From contig JBOGHW010000032.1 in NCBI GenBank assembly GCA_050744865.1, forward strand, positions 1-64,000: DNA of 64,000 nt, written 5' to 3'. Position numbers and translations under genes: made by a program. Under the pieces are notes generated by a model, which was given only the letters and a program-made list of their open reading frames with translations, had not been told where the DNA came from and did not search any database. Source of the DNA: JAKACA01 sp050744865 (GTDB taxonomy: Bacteria > Actinomycetota > Acidimicrobiia > Acidimicrobiales > Bog-793). Position 1 is the first letter of the stretch; the number at the start of each line of letters is the position of its first letter. Positions 15,893-24,769 of this stretch are shown one piece after another.

Positions 15893-18830
15893 TGGTTGGC
15901 GTGGTGGTGGTTGTGGTGGTGGTTGTGGTTGTGGTCGACGTGGTGCCCGACCCAGATGACGGTGACGAGCCTTTCTTGCCGAGAGTAGCCAGCTGGGACT
16001 CAGCTTCGGAAAGCAACTGCTGGACCTTCTGCGAGTCCGACCCATAGGCGGCCCAGTCGCCGGACTTGGCCGCTGAGACAGCTTGACCCTCAAGCGTGTT
16101 GGCCTCGTCGATCTCGGCCGTGATCTCCGCCGGGATGCTGGTTGGTCCTGTTGAGCCGACGTGCCCGGCGGGAGACCCGAACAGGTTGGCGAGCACCCCG
16201 CTGCTCCCGGTGAAGGTAGCTTCGACGACGACCTTGGACCCGTAGACCGCTGCTACGTCGAACAGCTGTGGGAGCGGGTTGCTCGACGAGGTGGAGAAGA
16301 ACGCCTTCACGTACAGCAACGAGTTGTCGATCGGCACGAGCAGTGTCGGGCCGCTGACAACTTTTGACCCGTGTTGGTCGAGCTGCGTGATCTTCTGCGA
16401 CAGGGTCGGGGTGGCGATGATCCGGGCGTTCGCAAGGGCCGGGCCGAGCACGACGGAATTGCCCTGGGGCACCGCGAACGACGTCAATTGCCCGTATGTG
16501 GACGCGCTGCAGCTGGCGACCATGAAGTCGGTGAGGTTCTGTGCGGAGGCTTGCGAAGACTGAGGCACCAGAGGTAAGTAGACGTCGAAGGTTGGAGTCG
16601 CCGACGCTGTCGTCCCTCCTGGGTCAGTCGTTCCCGGCAGCGCCAGCAGCTGGTAGGTCGGCTGAACGTAAGGGGCCGAGTTGCCGGCCGACGACTGCGC
16701 CACTGCCCAGGCAGCCTCGTTGTTGTAGAACTCCTGGGCGTCCTTGGCGCTGATGTGGTACTTCCCGTACATGGTCGCCTCGACCGTGAGGAGATTTTGC
16801 GGGTAGCGGAGGTGCTGCTGCAGCACCTCCGGCATGTCGCTGAGCGGGTGGAACTTCCCCGGGAAGATTCGCTCCCAGGCCTGCAGGATCGGATCGCTCG
16901 GATCCACGTCGTAGAACGTCACCTGTCCGGTGTAGGCGTCGACGACTGCCTTGACGGAGTTCCGCACGTAGTTGTAGCTGCCGTTGAGCCCGCTGTTCGA
17001 GGGCAGCGCCTTGGTGTCAACGGGCTGCGAATACGGGTAGTTGCTGGAAGTCGTGTACGCGTCGACCACCCAGTCGATATGGCCGGACACGACCACCGGG
17101 TACGGATTCGAATCGACCTTGAGAAACGGCGCCGCCTTCTGCACAAGAGTCCTGACGTCCTGGTTGTACATAATCCGCGAACTCGGGGTCACGAGCTTTG
17201 AGACGAGCAAGTTGAAGTCGTGGAAGTTGAGGGCAAAGGCGGCCCGCTGCCAGAAGCCGCCGACTCGGATCCCGCCACTCCCCTCGTAGCGGCTGTTGAC
17301 TACCGTGTTGCCAGCCTGGTAGTCGAATTCGGCCTGCGAGGTGTCGACCACCACATAACCGCTCTCGCCTACGCCGTAGTAAACGTCCGGCTCTGTCAAG
17401 CTCGGCGCGCCTGAAGACGAAGTTGCCGGGACGCTCCCCATCACGAACGGCGTCTGTGACGCCTCAGAATTGGCGGGAGCCATGACAACTCCGTAGCCGT
17501 GCGTGAAGACGAGGTGGCTGTTGACCCAGGTGTTACGGTTCAGGGTGCCGGATGATACTTCGCGCACGCCGACCACTACTGGTGTCACCTGGGTCGTGCT
17601 GTTCTCCTCCAGTGGGTATCTGTCAAGTGCGACTCCGTTGACTGAGTAGTAACCCTCTTTCTTTTCCTCGTTCTCGAACAGTGTCCCCGCCACCGACGGG
17701 TCCCACAGGTCGATGTCATCGAGAGACTGGTTGTACACCTCATTTACTACGCCTTGTGTGACATTGCTGTCGGCATCGAACGGCACCGTCTTCACGGCGT
17801 TCAGGTTGTATGCGGCTTGCGTAGCCGAGACGTTACGCGCCAGATAGGTCGTCTCGAGCGTGCTCTGGGCAGGCGTGACACGCAGCCACTGGACCGCCGC
17901 CGGGAAGATCACTCCTACCCCGATGGCGACGAAGGCCCAAATGCCGGCACCAACCGCCGGGAGTAGCCACCCGCGGGCATAGACGTTGTAGACGAACAAG
18001 GCAAAGGAGGCCAGGGCGACCACCACGAGCAGTTCCAGGGCTGGGAGTCGCACATGGATCGCCGTGTAGCCGGCACCTTGCCCACCGGTGATAATGCCGT
18101 TCGGCGTGAGGTCTAGCTCGAAGCGATCCACGTAGAAGTAAGCCGCCGCCCTGAGGAGTGCCATCGCGGCAAGGATGACCGACAAGTGAGACGTGGCTCG
18201 AGGGTCGATACGCGGTGACGGCCCGGAGAAGCGGACTCCCCCGTTGAGGTAGTACGCCGCGACGCATACGATGAACAGCACGATCAGCGCAACTTGGGTC
18301 CAGTCGACCAGAAACGAAAGAAATGGCAGCTTGAACACATAGAAGCCAACATCACGATGAAATTCCGGATCCGTCACTCCGAAGCTCCCACCATGCAGGA
18401 AGAGGAGCCAGTTCTGCCACTGACCGGACGCACCCGAGCCGACGGCCAGCGCGACGAAGAAAGAGATCACTGTCCGCAGGGCAAACTTGTGCCTGCCGAC
18501 TATCGTCTGGTAGCGGCGGATGAGCTCCTGCTCTGGAGCCATGAACAAAGCTCGCCTGGCGACTCGGTCGACAATCAGCAAGCTGATCCAGCAAGCCAGG
18601 AAGAAAATCCCTGAGAAGAACAGGTCGAGCTCGGCCCTCGTCAGCGTCATGGATCGCCAGACGTCGTCGCTGCCTACCGAGCGGAACCAGAGGTAGTTCG
18701 TGAACAGCGACGCCACCTGCTCCACGGCGATCACGGCGATGATGACGAGAATGACAATGGCGATGAGGACAACTTGGTAACGCCTGATCAAGCGACCGGT
18801 CGGGAGAGCGGCGTCGCTGGGAACCCTCAT
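15843..18830 (-). CDS. UPF0182 (COG1615) large membrane protein
   Basis: 995 residues from ATG 18830. Seven or so hydrophobic segments occupy the first ~320 residues, followed by a large extracytoplasmic region with the family's conserved stretches (FTHGYGVVMAPAN, VDTSQAEFDYQ, NPYPVVV). The family is widespread in Actinobacteria and of unknown function; conservation suggests an envelope role. The C-terminus ends in a Ser/Gly then almost pure Thr tail of about 35 residues, encoded by a low-complexity tract that grades into the downstream minisatellite. It follows the DivIVA-like gene after a 10-base gap, so the two are probably cotranscribed. Confidence 0.9.
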   Translation of the reverse strand: MRVPSDAALPTGRLIRRYQVVLIAIVILVIIAVIAVEQVASLFTNYLWFRSVGSDDVWRSMTLTRAELDLFFSGIFFLACWISLLIVDRVARRALFMAPEQELIRRYQTIVGRHKFALRTVISFFVALAVGSGASGQWQNWLLFLHGGSFGVTDPEFHRDVGFYVFKLPFLSFLVDWTQVALIVLFIVCVAAYYLNGGVRFSGPSPRIDPRATSHLSVILAAMALLRAAAYFYVDRFELDLTPNGIITGGQGAGYTAIHVRLPALELLVVVALASFALFVYNVYARGWLLPAVGAGIWAFVAIGVGVIFPAAVQWLRVTPAQSTLETTYLARNVSATQAAYNLNAVKTVPFDADSNVTQGVVNEVYNQSLDDIDLWDPSVAGTLFENEEKKEGYYSVNGVALDRYPLEENSTTQVTPVVVGVREVSSGTLNRNTWVNSHLVFTHGYGVVMAPANSEASQTPFVMGSVPATSSSGAPSLTEPDVYYGVGESGYVVVDTSQAEFDYQAGNTVVNSRYEGSGGIRVGGFWQRAAFALNFHDFNLLVSKLVTPSSRIMYNQDVRTLVQKAAPFLKVDSNPYPVVVSGHIDWVVDAYTTSSNYPYSQPVDTKALPSNSGLNGSYNYVRNSVKAVVDAYTGQVTFYDVDPSDPILQAWERIFPGKFHPLSDMPEVLQQHLRYPQNLLTVEATMYGKYHISAKDAQEFYNNEAAWAVAQSSAGNSAPYVQPTYQLLALPGTTDPGGTTASATPTFDVYLPLVPQSSQASAQNLTDFMVASCSASTYGQLTSFAVPQGNSVVLGPALANARIIATPTLSQKITQLDQHGSKVVSGPTLLVPIDNSLLYVKAFFSTSSSNPLPQLFDVAAVYGSKVVVEATFTGSSGVLANLFGSPAGHVGSTGPTSIPAEITAEIDEANTLEGQAVSAAKSGDWAAYGSDSQKVQQLLSEAESQLATLGKKGSSPSSGSGTTSTTTTTTTTTTTTPTTTSTASTATTTGTTTP

Positions 18831-18840
18831 CGGAGAAGCG

Positions 18841-20976
18841 TCACTCGCTTCGCACGAGCAGGCAACGGCAGCCAGGGTGAACCGGTGGGTGCACCTGCCC
18901 GGTCGGGAACTCGGCACCGGCCAGCGTGTCGCCGGCAAGACTGTTGTCGTCGCAATCCGGGCAAGGTTGGCCGTTGTCGTCCACCAGCCAGATGACCGAT
19001 TGGCCCTCGCCCGCCGATATTGCGCCTGCGGAGAAGGCACGCGTGGCGTAGTCGCCGGCACTGCCTTCTATGCGAGAGCCCTTCCACTCCCGGTAGGCGG
19101 CGCCGGCGGCATCCTGGGCACCGTCGCCCACCTCGGCGAGACCACCGAGCGACTCGGTCAACCTGTGGCGGAGCAGCCCGACAAGGTCGTCCGCGAGCTC
19201 GTCGGCCAAGCTGCGGCCGGTCTCGTTGGCACGGGCGTGGACGGCGGCGTCGTCGAGGATGCCCGCTGGCTCGTTGCCAAGCCACGGCCGGCCGGCCAGC
19301 CAGGCCTCACGGAGGACTGAGGCAGCAGCTCTGGCATAGCGCTCTCGCTGAGCGTTTCTCGGCAGCAGCTCATCGAGCTGAGGTGCCCCGGAGGAATGAC
19401 GGATAGCGTCGAGAAGCTCGTTCTGGTCGTCCTGGAGCGCTCGCTTGAGCGCCCGCGAGAGCCTCGTCATGATAGGCACCAAAGCCGCATCTCGCTTGAT
19501 GAATGCCGCTTTGGTGCCATCGGACCTGGCTCCGGCGGGATCGGCGACGGCTCCGGCAGGATCGATCAGCGCCGAGTCGGCTGCTTCGAGATCCGCCTGG
19601 GCAGAAGGCGCCTCTTGGTCGTCCTCGCTGCCCGACCGGATGCGAGCAAAGATCTCGTCCACGGCGCTGCGGGTCTCGCCCTGGCCAGCCAAATCGTCAC
19701 CCTGCCCTGGGGCGCCGTGTTCAGCACCCGCAGGCTTGCCTGCGTCGTCCGGCCCGATGACAACGCCGTCGTCGGTGTGAGCTGCATCGTCGGTGTGAGC
19801 TGCATCGTCGGCCGACACACGCGCAAGGGCGGATTCGGGCTCATCGCCTACCGCCGCGCCAGCCTCAGCACCGCTGTCCTCGTCCACGGCGCCAATCCCC
19901 GGGGCGCCGTCGCCAGCCTCGGGGACGACGGCACTCTCGCCGCCGCCACTCTCGCTAGCGGTACTCTCGTCGGCACTGTCGCCACCGGCACTCTCGCCAC
20001 CGGCACTCTCGCCACCGGCACTCTCCACGGCACTCTCGCCACCGGCACTCTCCACGGCGCTCTCGCCACCGGCACTCGCGCCGGCACTCCCGCCGCCACT
20101 CTCGCTGCCGGCAGGCGTTGGCAGGTCCGCCTCTAGGAGTGCCTCGACTTCTTCGTCACTTCCCTCGCTCTCGTCGTCAAAATCGTCGAAGGCGTCGGCG
20201 GCATGCTCGGCCCGCTGGCCGGCTTCGGCAGCCGCCACCCTCGCCTCGTGCTCGGCGCCGGCCAGACCGCCGCGGACGGCCTCCACAGCTTCGGCAACCG
20301 TCTCGACGACCTCGACAAGGTGGTCCCGGCCCGAGCGCAGCTGTTCGAGCTGGACATAGAGGGCTCTCCGCTGCTCGGCGAGGTCTGTCAGCGTGGCCGT
20401 CCGGCGATCCCGAGCCTGGCTGATCATCTGCCTGGCTCGTCGTTGGGCCGCCCCCACCAACGCAGTCGCCGAAGCTTGAGCGGTCGAAGTCACCTGCTCG
20501 GCCTCGGTCTCGGCGGCTTCCCTCACTTCGGCTGCCTTGGCTGAGGCGGCGGCTTCGATTGCCACGACCTCGGCCTGAGCCGCCTCTCGTACACGAACGC
20601 TCTCCTCTTCGGCAGCCGCAGCTCGCTCGGATGCCTGCGCTTCGGCACCGGCGATCAGCTCCGCCGCTGTCCCTTCGGCCTTGGCCAACACGTCCCGCGC
20701 GGCATCGTGAGCCGCCTGAAGGATGCGCGCCGTCTCGGTTCCGACGGCTTGCATGAGCGTCTGCTCGTCGAGCACAGGCGGTTCCGCCGCCCTCCGCTCG
20801 ACGTCGGCGAGGAGCCGCCGCAGCTGCGCCTCCTTGTCACTGAAGGCGCGCACCTCCTCGGCGAGCATCTCGAGGTAGCGCCGCACTGCCTCGGGGTCGG
20901 CCCCTTTTCGCACGGTTGGGAACGTCCGGCGCGGGATCTCCTCAGGGTTGAGGGCGGCGTTGGAGGATATGGACAT
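18841..20976 (-). CDS. DivIVA-domain coiled-coil protein with C-terminal phage-head-morphogenesis-like motif
   Basis: 711 residues from ATG 20976 (ATG 21000 adds eight). Residues ~10-45 (PEEIPRRTFPTVRKGADPEA, then VRRYLEML) are a DivIVA/Wag31-type membrane-curvature domain. An Ala/Glu-rich coiled coil runs to about 260. A long acidic Ser/Gly/Glu repeat region (about 285-450) includes repeated GGESAVES units and an 18-base DNA repeat (19771-19806). The C-terminal ~210 residues end with CPDCDDNSLAGDTL, FPTGQVHPPVHPGCRCLLV, a pattern seen at the end of phage Mu F-like minor head proteins. DivIVA proteins mark poles and septa; what the phage-like tail does here is unknown. It lies upstream of UPF0182 in a probable operon. 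Confidence 0.7.
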   Translation of the reverse strand: MSISSNAALNPEEIPRRTFPTVRKGADPEAVRRYLEMLAEEVRAFSDKEAQLRRLLADVERRAAEPPVLDEQTLMQAVGTETARILQAAHDAARDVLAKAEGTAAELIAGAEAQASERAAAAEEESVRVREAAQAEVVAIEAAASAKAAEVREAAETEAEQVTSTAQASATALVGAAQRRARQMISQARDRRTATLTDLAEQRRALYVQLEQLRSGRDHLVEVVETVAEAVEAVRGGLAGAEHEARVAAAEAGQRAEHAADAFDDFDDESEGSDEEVEALLEADLPTPAGSESGGGSAGASAGGESAVESAGGESAVESAGGESAGGESAGGDSADESTASESGGGESAVVPEAGDGAPGIGAVDEDSGAEAGAAVGDEPESALARVSADDAAHTDDAAHTDDGVVIGPDDAGKPAGAEHGAPGQGDDLAGQGETRSAVDEIFARIRSGSEDDQEAPSAQADLEAADSALIDPAGAVADPAGARSDGTKAAFIKRDAALVPIMTRLSRALKRALQDDQNELLDAIRHSSGAPQLDELLPRNAQRERYARAAASVLREAWLAGRPWLGNEPAGILDDAAVHARANETGRSLADELADDLVGLLRHRLTESLGGLAEVGDGAQDAAGAAYREWKGSRIEGSAGDYATRAFSAGAISAGEGQSVIWLVDDNGQPCPDCDDNSLAGDTLAGAEFPTGQVHPPVHPGCRCLLVRSE
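19771..19806 (-). repeat. 18-base tandem pair in the DivIVA-like gene
   Basis: GTCGGTGTGAGCTGCATC occurs twice (19771-19788, 19789-19806), encoding a repeated DDAAHT unit in the acidic middle region. The neighbouring 19970-20090 is also repetitive (CCGGCACTCTCGCCA-type units encoding GGESA). Confidence 0.9.
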
Positions 20977-21029
20977 AACGCGTGGCTCGTCGGGGGCCAT
21001 TACGACAGACTAGGGCCACAGGCCGCCCC

Positions 21030-22280
21030 TTATGAAGCGCCCGGCTTGACGATCTTTCCGCCGTGACTCTCGAGCACCTTGAGCGCCTCGGTGATGCTCG
21101 ACACGGAATAGATCTTCAGCGACGGGCCGGCGTACTTCTCGGCCTCGGCGTAGTTGCCGGGTGGGACGAGGAAGATCTTGGCTCCGGCTGCCCGCACCGC
21201 GAAGGTCTTCTGTTCGATGCCTCCGATCTCGCCCACCTGCCCGTTGATGGACATCGTGCCGGTGCAGGCCACCTTCAGGCCGCCTGTCAAGTCGGCGGTA
21301 TCGAGCTTCTGCATCAACCCGAGAGTGAAGGCGAGGCCCGCCGAAGGCCCGATGATGCCCTCGCTGCTGAGGTCGACCGCGAATGGGAGCTTGCTGATGT
21401 CGTACGACTGCTCCACGTTCAACAACCCGACGCAGGACGCCGGAGAGACCTTCTGCCCCTTTGCCGGTACGTAGAACTGCCCGTTCTTGTCGCCGAGCAG
21501 CGGCAGCGATGTCTTGACATCCGTCGGGACACAATCGGGTGTGGCGTTGGCGCCGGTGCCGAGGATGCGCCAGGTGCCGAGCTTGAAGGTTGCTTGCCTG
21601 GAGCCGCCCTTGGCGTACGGCCGGTACGTCAAGGTGACGCCGGAACCGGGGGCACGCCCGGCGAGCGCGTCCGTCAAGGATGTCAACGTCGCCACCGGCT
21701 TGGAATCGACGGCGATTATGACGTCACCGACGCTGAGCGCCGTGGCCGCGGGCGAACCGGGGCCGATCTCGTAGACGAGGTCGCCGTTCTCCGACACAGT
21801 GACGCTGTAGCCGAGCTCTCGCAGCGCCACGACTTGTGCCGCCTGCTGGGCGTCCGCCATGTCCAAGACACCTTCGATGTAGGCCTGGGCGTTGGTCTCG
21901 GGCCCCTGCAGAGCCTGCGAAGAGATGATCGTCGCATGGTCGTCCAGCTTGAAGTAGAGGAAGTCGATGGCACGAAGCGGTGTCTCCTCGACGTCAACGA
22001 GGTTGACGCTGCCGGAGTGGTTGTGATCGAGGGAGCCGGGAACTTTGATCAGGAGCCCGACGTTCTGGGCGCTGCCGGGCGTAAGGGCGTAGTAAGGCAG
22101 GGACACGAACGACGAAACGACGGCCAGGATGAGCACGAGGGCCACCACCCCCAGCACGACTCGACCCTTGGTAAACCGCCGCCGGCGGGGAGCGGGTATG
22201 GGCACGCCCTCCCCCGCTGAGGCACCCGCTGTGTCGTCGGGGCCGGGCGCGGTACCTAGGCTGTCGGCATCGATGCTCAC
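21030..22280 (-). CDS. PDZ-domain Lon-like (S16) protease, YlbL family
   Basis: 416 residues. A cytoplasmic N-terminus, one membrane span (about 42-62, VVLGVVALVLILAVVSSFVS), an outside PDZ domain (about 165-235, GSPAATALSVGDVIIAVDSK) and a C-terminal Lon catalytic domain. The Ser-Lys dyad is present: Ser in GPSAGLAFTLGL, Lys in IEQKTFAVRAAGA. YlbL-type proteases are membrane-anchored regulators of envelope or division proteins. It starts with GTG 22280 and lies just upstream of the DivIVA-like gene on the same strand. Its start is only 12 bases from the divergent HEAT-gene start. Confidence 0.9.
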   Translation of the reverse strand: MSIDADSLGTAPGPDDTAGASAGEGVPIPAPRRRRFTKGRVVLGVVALVLILAVVSSFVSLPYYALTPGSAQNVGLLIKVPGSLDHNHSGSVNLVDVEETPLRAIDFLYFKLDDHATIISSQALQGPETNAQAYIEGVLDMADAQQAAQVVALRELGYSVTVSENGDLVYEIGPGSPAATALSVGDVIIAVDSKPVATLTSLTDALAGRAPGSGVTLTYRPYAKGGSRQATFKLGTWRILGTGANATPDCVPTDVKTSLPLLGDKNGQFYVPAKGQKVSPASCVGLLNVEQSYDISKLPFAVDLSSEGIIGPSAGLAFTLGLMQKLDTADLTGGLKVACTGTMSINGQVGEIGGIEQKTFAVRAAGAKIFLVPPGNYAEAEKYAGPSLKIYSVSSITEALKVLESHGGKIVKPGAS

Positions 22281-22292
22281 GACGGATCAGCC

Positions 22293-22895
22293 TTGCATGC
22301 GGCAGGGTACGAGAGCGCGCGCAGGCGCCGTGCAGCCGCCTTGGCCGGCCACGATGGCGAGCTGGCTGTTGCCGCCGGGTACTTCGAGGACGCAGACGAC
22401 ACGGTTCGGGCCGTTGCCCTTGGCGCCCTGGTCCGTATGGGTAGCGCGACCCCTCTGGTGGCGGCCCGGGCACTGGCCGATCCGTCCCCGATCGTCCGCC
22501 GGCGTGCCGCTGAGCTGGCCGCGTCCCTACAAGGCGCCGACTTCAAGCAATTGCTTCAGGACGAGGACGCGAGCGTGGTCGAGGCTGCCTGCTTTGCTCT
22601 CGGCGAAGTGTGCGACACGGCGGCCGTCGCCGCGCTCGCCACGGTCGCGACAGAGCACCCCGATGCACTCTGCAGGGAGTCGGCCGTCGCCGCCCTCGGC
22701 TCGGTCGGCGACCCTGCCGGGCTTCCAGCCATCCTGGCGGCGCTGAAGGACAAGCCGGCGGTCCGGCGCCGCGCTGTCATTGCGTTGGCACCGTTCGCAG
22801 GTGACGAAGTCTCCGCGGCCCTGCGGAATGCCCTGAACGACCGCGACTGGCAGGTGCGCCAGGCGGCCGAGGACCTCCTCTCGCCCGAGAGGTGA
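22293..22895 (+). CDS. HEAT-repeat protein
   Basis: 200 residues made of about five to six HEAT/PBS-lyase-like helical repeats, each with a VR-A(V/A) core (DTVRAVALGALVRMG, PIVRRRAAELAASL, CRESAVAALGSVG, AVRRRAVIALAPF, WQVRQAAEDLL). Such alpha-solenoids are scaffolds or phycobilin-lyase relatives; no catalytic residues are visible. The TTG start leaves only 12 bases to the divergent PDZ-Lon start, so either the true start is further in or the promoters lie inside the facing genes. Confidence 0.7.
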   Translation: MHAAGYESARRRRAAALAGHDGELAVAAGYFEDADDTVRAVALGALVRMGSATPLVAARALADPSPIVRRRAAELAASLQGADFKQLLQDEDASVVEAACFALGEVCDTAAVAALATVATEHPDALCRESAVAALGSVGDPAGLPAILAALKDKPAVRRRAVIALAPFAGDEVSAALRNALNDRDWQVRQAAEDLLSPER

Positions 22896-23019
22896 GGTTG
22901 TGCACGGGCGCCGCAGCCGAACAGTCGACAGTCCACCCGGCGGGGACCCGATTTCTCGAGGCTGTCCCGTTACTTGATGCTGGCCGGATGAAGCATGTCC
23001 GGACCCGGCACCGCATCGA

Positions 23020-24006
23020 TCAGGAGCCAGCGAGTCGCCTGTGCTTGCGCCGCATCGACACTACGGCGCCGCGCACGGTGACGACCTCCGGGTCGTGAAC
23101 GAGGTGAATGGGAATGCCGGCAGCCGTGGCCATCCGTCTTGCAAAGCCGTGCAGCAGCGATCCCCCACCTGCGAGGTACAGGCCCATGCTCAACAAGTCG
23201 TTGGCCAGATCGGGAGGCGACTGGATGATGCACTCCACGGTGGCGGCGACGATCGACTCGACATGGGGGAAGAGGGCTCCCGCCACCTCCGAAGTAGACA
23301 GCGTGACGGTGCGTGCGCAACCGTTGCCGAGGTCGCGTCCTGCCACCTCGACCTTCTTCTCCTCGTCCGGCCAGGCCGTGCCGATCACCATCTTGACCTG
23401 CTCGGCCAGCTCCGCCGGCACCGACAAGTCGAACGAAGACCTCAGCAGCGCTCGGATGGCGTCGTCGAAGTCCCCTCCTCCGACCTCGATCGAGGCCTCG
23501 GTCACCACACCGCCGAGCGCCATGACGGCCATGTCGCTCGTGCCCGCCCCGACGTCCACCACCATCGAAGCCAGGGGCTGGTCGATCCTCAGCCGGCTCC
23601 CGAGGGCGGCGCAAACCGCCTGATCAAGAAACGACACGTCCCGCGCCCCCGCCCGCTTGAACGACCGCTCGAGGGCGCGGCGTTGCACGCTGGTTGCTGA
23701 GGCCGGAACGCAGCAGGTGACATCGGGCTTATAGATCCTATGGTGCCGGGCCCGCGACAGGATCTCCCTCGCCACCTGGTGGGTGAGCTCCAGATCTGTC
23801 AGCTGGCCGTGGCGGACAGGTCGCACCAGGCCGATCTCACCGGCAGCACAACCAGTCAAGCCTTGCGCCTCCCTGCCGAAGGCGACGAGGCGGCCGGTGG
23901 TGATGTCTATGGCTGCCAGAGTGGGCTCGTCGACGATCGTCGAACCGCCCGAGTCGACGACAAGTGTTCGGGCAGTCCCGAGATCGACGGCCAGACCCGG
24001 GCTCAT
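23020..24006 (-). CDS. Actin-like ATPase of the MreB family
   Basis: 328 residues. Phosphate-1 loop LAVDLGTARTLVV, phosphate-2 loop MVVDVGAGTSDMAV (about 165-178) and adenosine loop LYLAGGGSLLHGFA are in place, which supports an ATP-binding actin fold close to MreB/Mbl. It is shorter than typical MreB (340-350) and diverges in the first strands (ARTLVVDSGGS instead of the usual NTLVY). No mreC/mreD/rodA neighbours are present. Its ATG overlaps the moaE stop by four bases (ATGA), so translation is coupled to moaE. It may be a secondary filament-forming paralogue and not the main shape determinant. Confidence 0.75.
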   Translation of the reverse strand: MSPGLAVDLGTARTLVVDSGGSTIVDEPTLAAIDITTGRLVAFGREAQGLTGCAAGEIGLVRPVRHGQLTDLELTHQVAREILSRARHHRIYKPDVTCCVPASATSVQRRALERSFKRAGARDVSFLDQAVCAALGSRLRIDQPLASMVVDVGAGTSDMAVMALGGVVTEASIEVGGGDFDDAIRALLRSSFDLSVPAELAEQVKMVIGTAWPDEEKKVEVAGRDLGNGCARTVTLSTSEVAGALFPHVESIVAATVECIIQSPPDLANDLLSMGLYLAGGGSLLHGFARRMATAAGIPIHLVHDPEVVTVRGAVVSMRRKHRRLAGS

Positions 24007-24653
24007 TGCTGGGCCCTGTCGCCTCGACCCGTGGCAGGGGCGGGGTCGGCGTCAGCAGGAGCGGGCTCGGCGTCGGCACCGGCGGGCTCGGCGGGCTCGG
24101 CAGGCTCGGCGTCGGCACCGGCAGGCTCGGCGGGCTCGGCGTCGCCACCGGCGGGCTCGCCGGACGAGCCGACAGGCTGCAGCGCCTTGGCACTCGGGCT
24201 CCACCCTTGGCCCCCCGCCCAGTGCTCGTACTTCCAGATCGGCAACGTCACCTTCAGGTCGTCGATCAGGTAGCGGCAGGCATCGAACGCCTCAGCTCGG
24301 TGCGGTGCCGAGACCGCGACTACGACCGAAGTCTCGCCAAGCGGGACACGGCCAACACGGTGCCATAGGGCAACTCTCCCGAGCATCGGCACCCGCGCCC
24401 GAACGGCGGTGGCCAGCTCGCCGAGGCGGCGAAGGACGGGCGCCCCGTACGCCTCGTACTCGACGGCGTATACGCCGGTACGGCCCTCGGCGTTGTCCCG
24501 CACAACTCCCAAGAAGCCGACCACGCCCCCGCAATCAGGCATCCCCACCCAGTCCAGGGCAACGGCAGCGTCGAGAACCAACCCGGTCAGTACCAGCCAG
24601 TCGGCCCCCGATGGCGGCACGAGTGGCACCACGAGAGCTGGCACGACGGTCAC
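24003..24653 (-). CDS. moaE: Molybdopterin synthase catalytic subunit MoaE, with C-terminal Ala/Pro/Glu tail
   Basis: Makes molybdopterin by inserting sulfur, carried by MoaD, into precursor Z. Family motifs: GGVVGFLGVVRDNAEGR, VEYEAYGAPV, WHRVGRVPLGE, VVVAVSAPHRAEAFDACRYL and DDLKVTLPIWKYE with the catalytic lysines. GTG 24653 (VTVVPALVV) is chosen because upstream codons do not fit the family and would intrude on the divergent HtrA-like promoter. The last ~60 residues are an AEPAEPAG-type low-complexity tail encoded by GGCTCGGC repeats (24050-24170). No moaD or other cofactor genes are nearby; its partner is an actin-like gene. Confidence 0.88.
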   Translation of the reverse strand: MTVVPALVVPLVPPSGADWLVLTGLVLDAAVALDWVGMPDCGGVVGFLGVVRDNAEGRTGVYAVEYEAYGAPVLRRLGELATAVRARVPMLGRVALWHRVGRVPLGETSVVVAVSAPHRAEAFDACRYLIDDLKVTLPIWKYEHWAGGQGWSPSAKALQPVGSSGEPAGGDAEPAEPAGADAEPAEPAEPAGADAEPAPADADPAPATGRGDRAQQ

Positions 24654-24769
24654 TGGTGAATGGTACGCATCGCTCGACCCCTCCGTCACACGAGGCAAGA
24701 CGGCGATAGCGAAACCTCGTGTGCAGGCCGCGCCCCCTGAAAGCCCTCTGCTAGGTATCCTCGTATCCC

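Noticed and set aside
18841..19100. Prophage remnant, from the Mu F-like motif
   Set aside because: No portal, capsid, terminase, integrase or attachment repeats nearby; the motif is part of a large DivIVA-type protein in an envelope operon.
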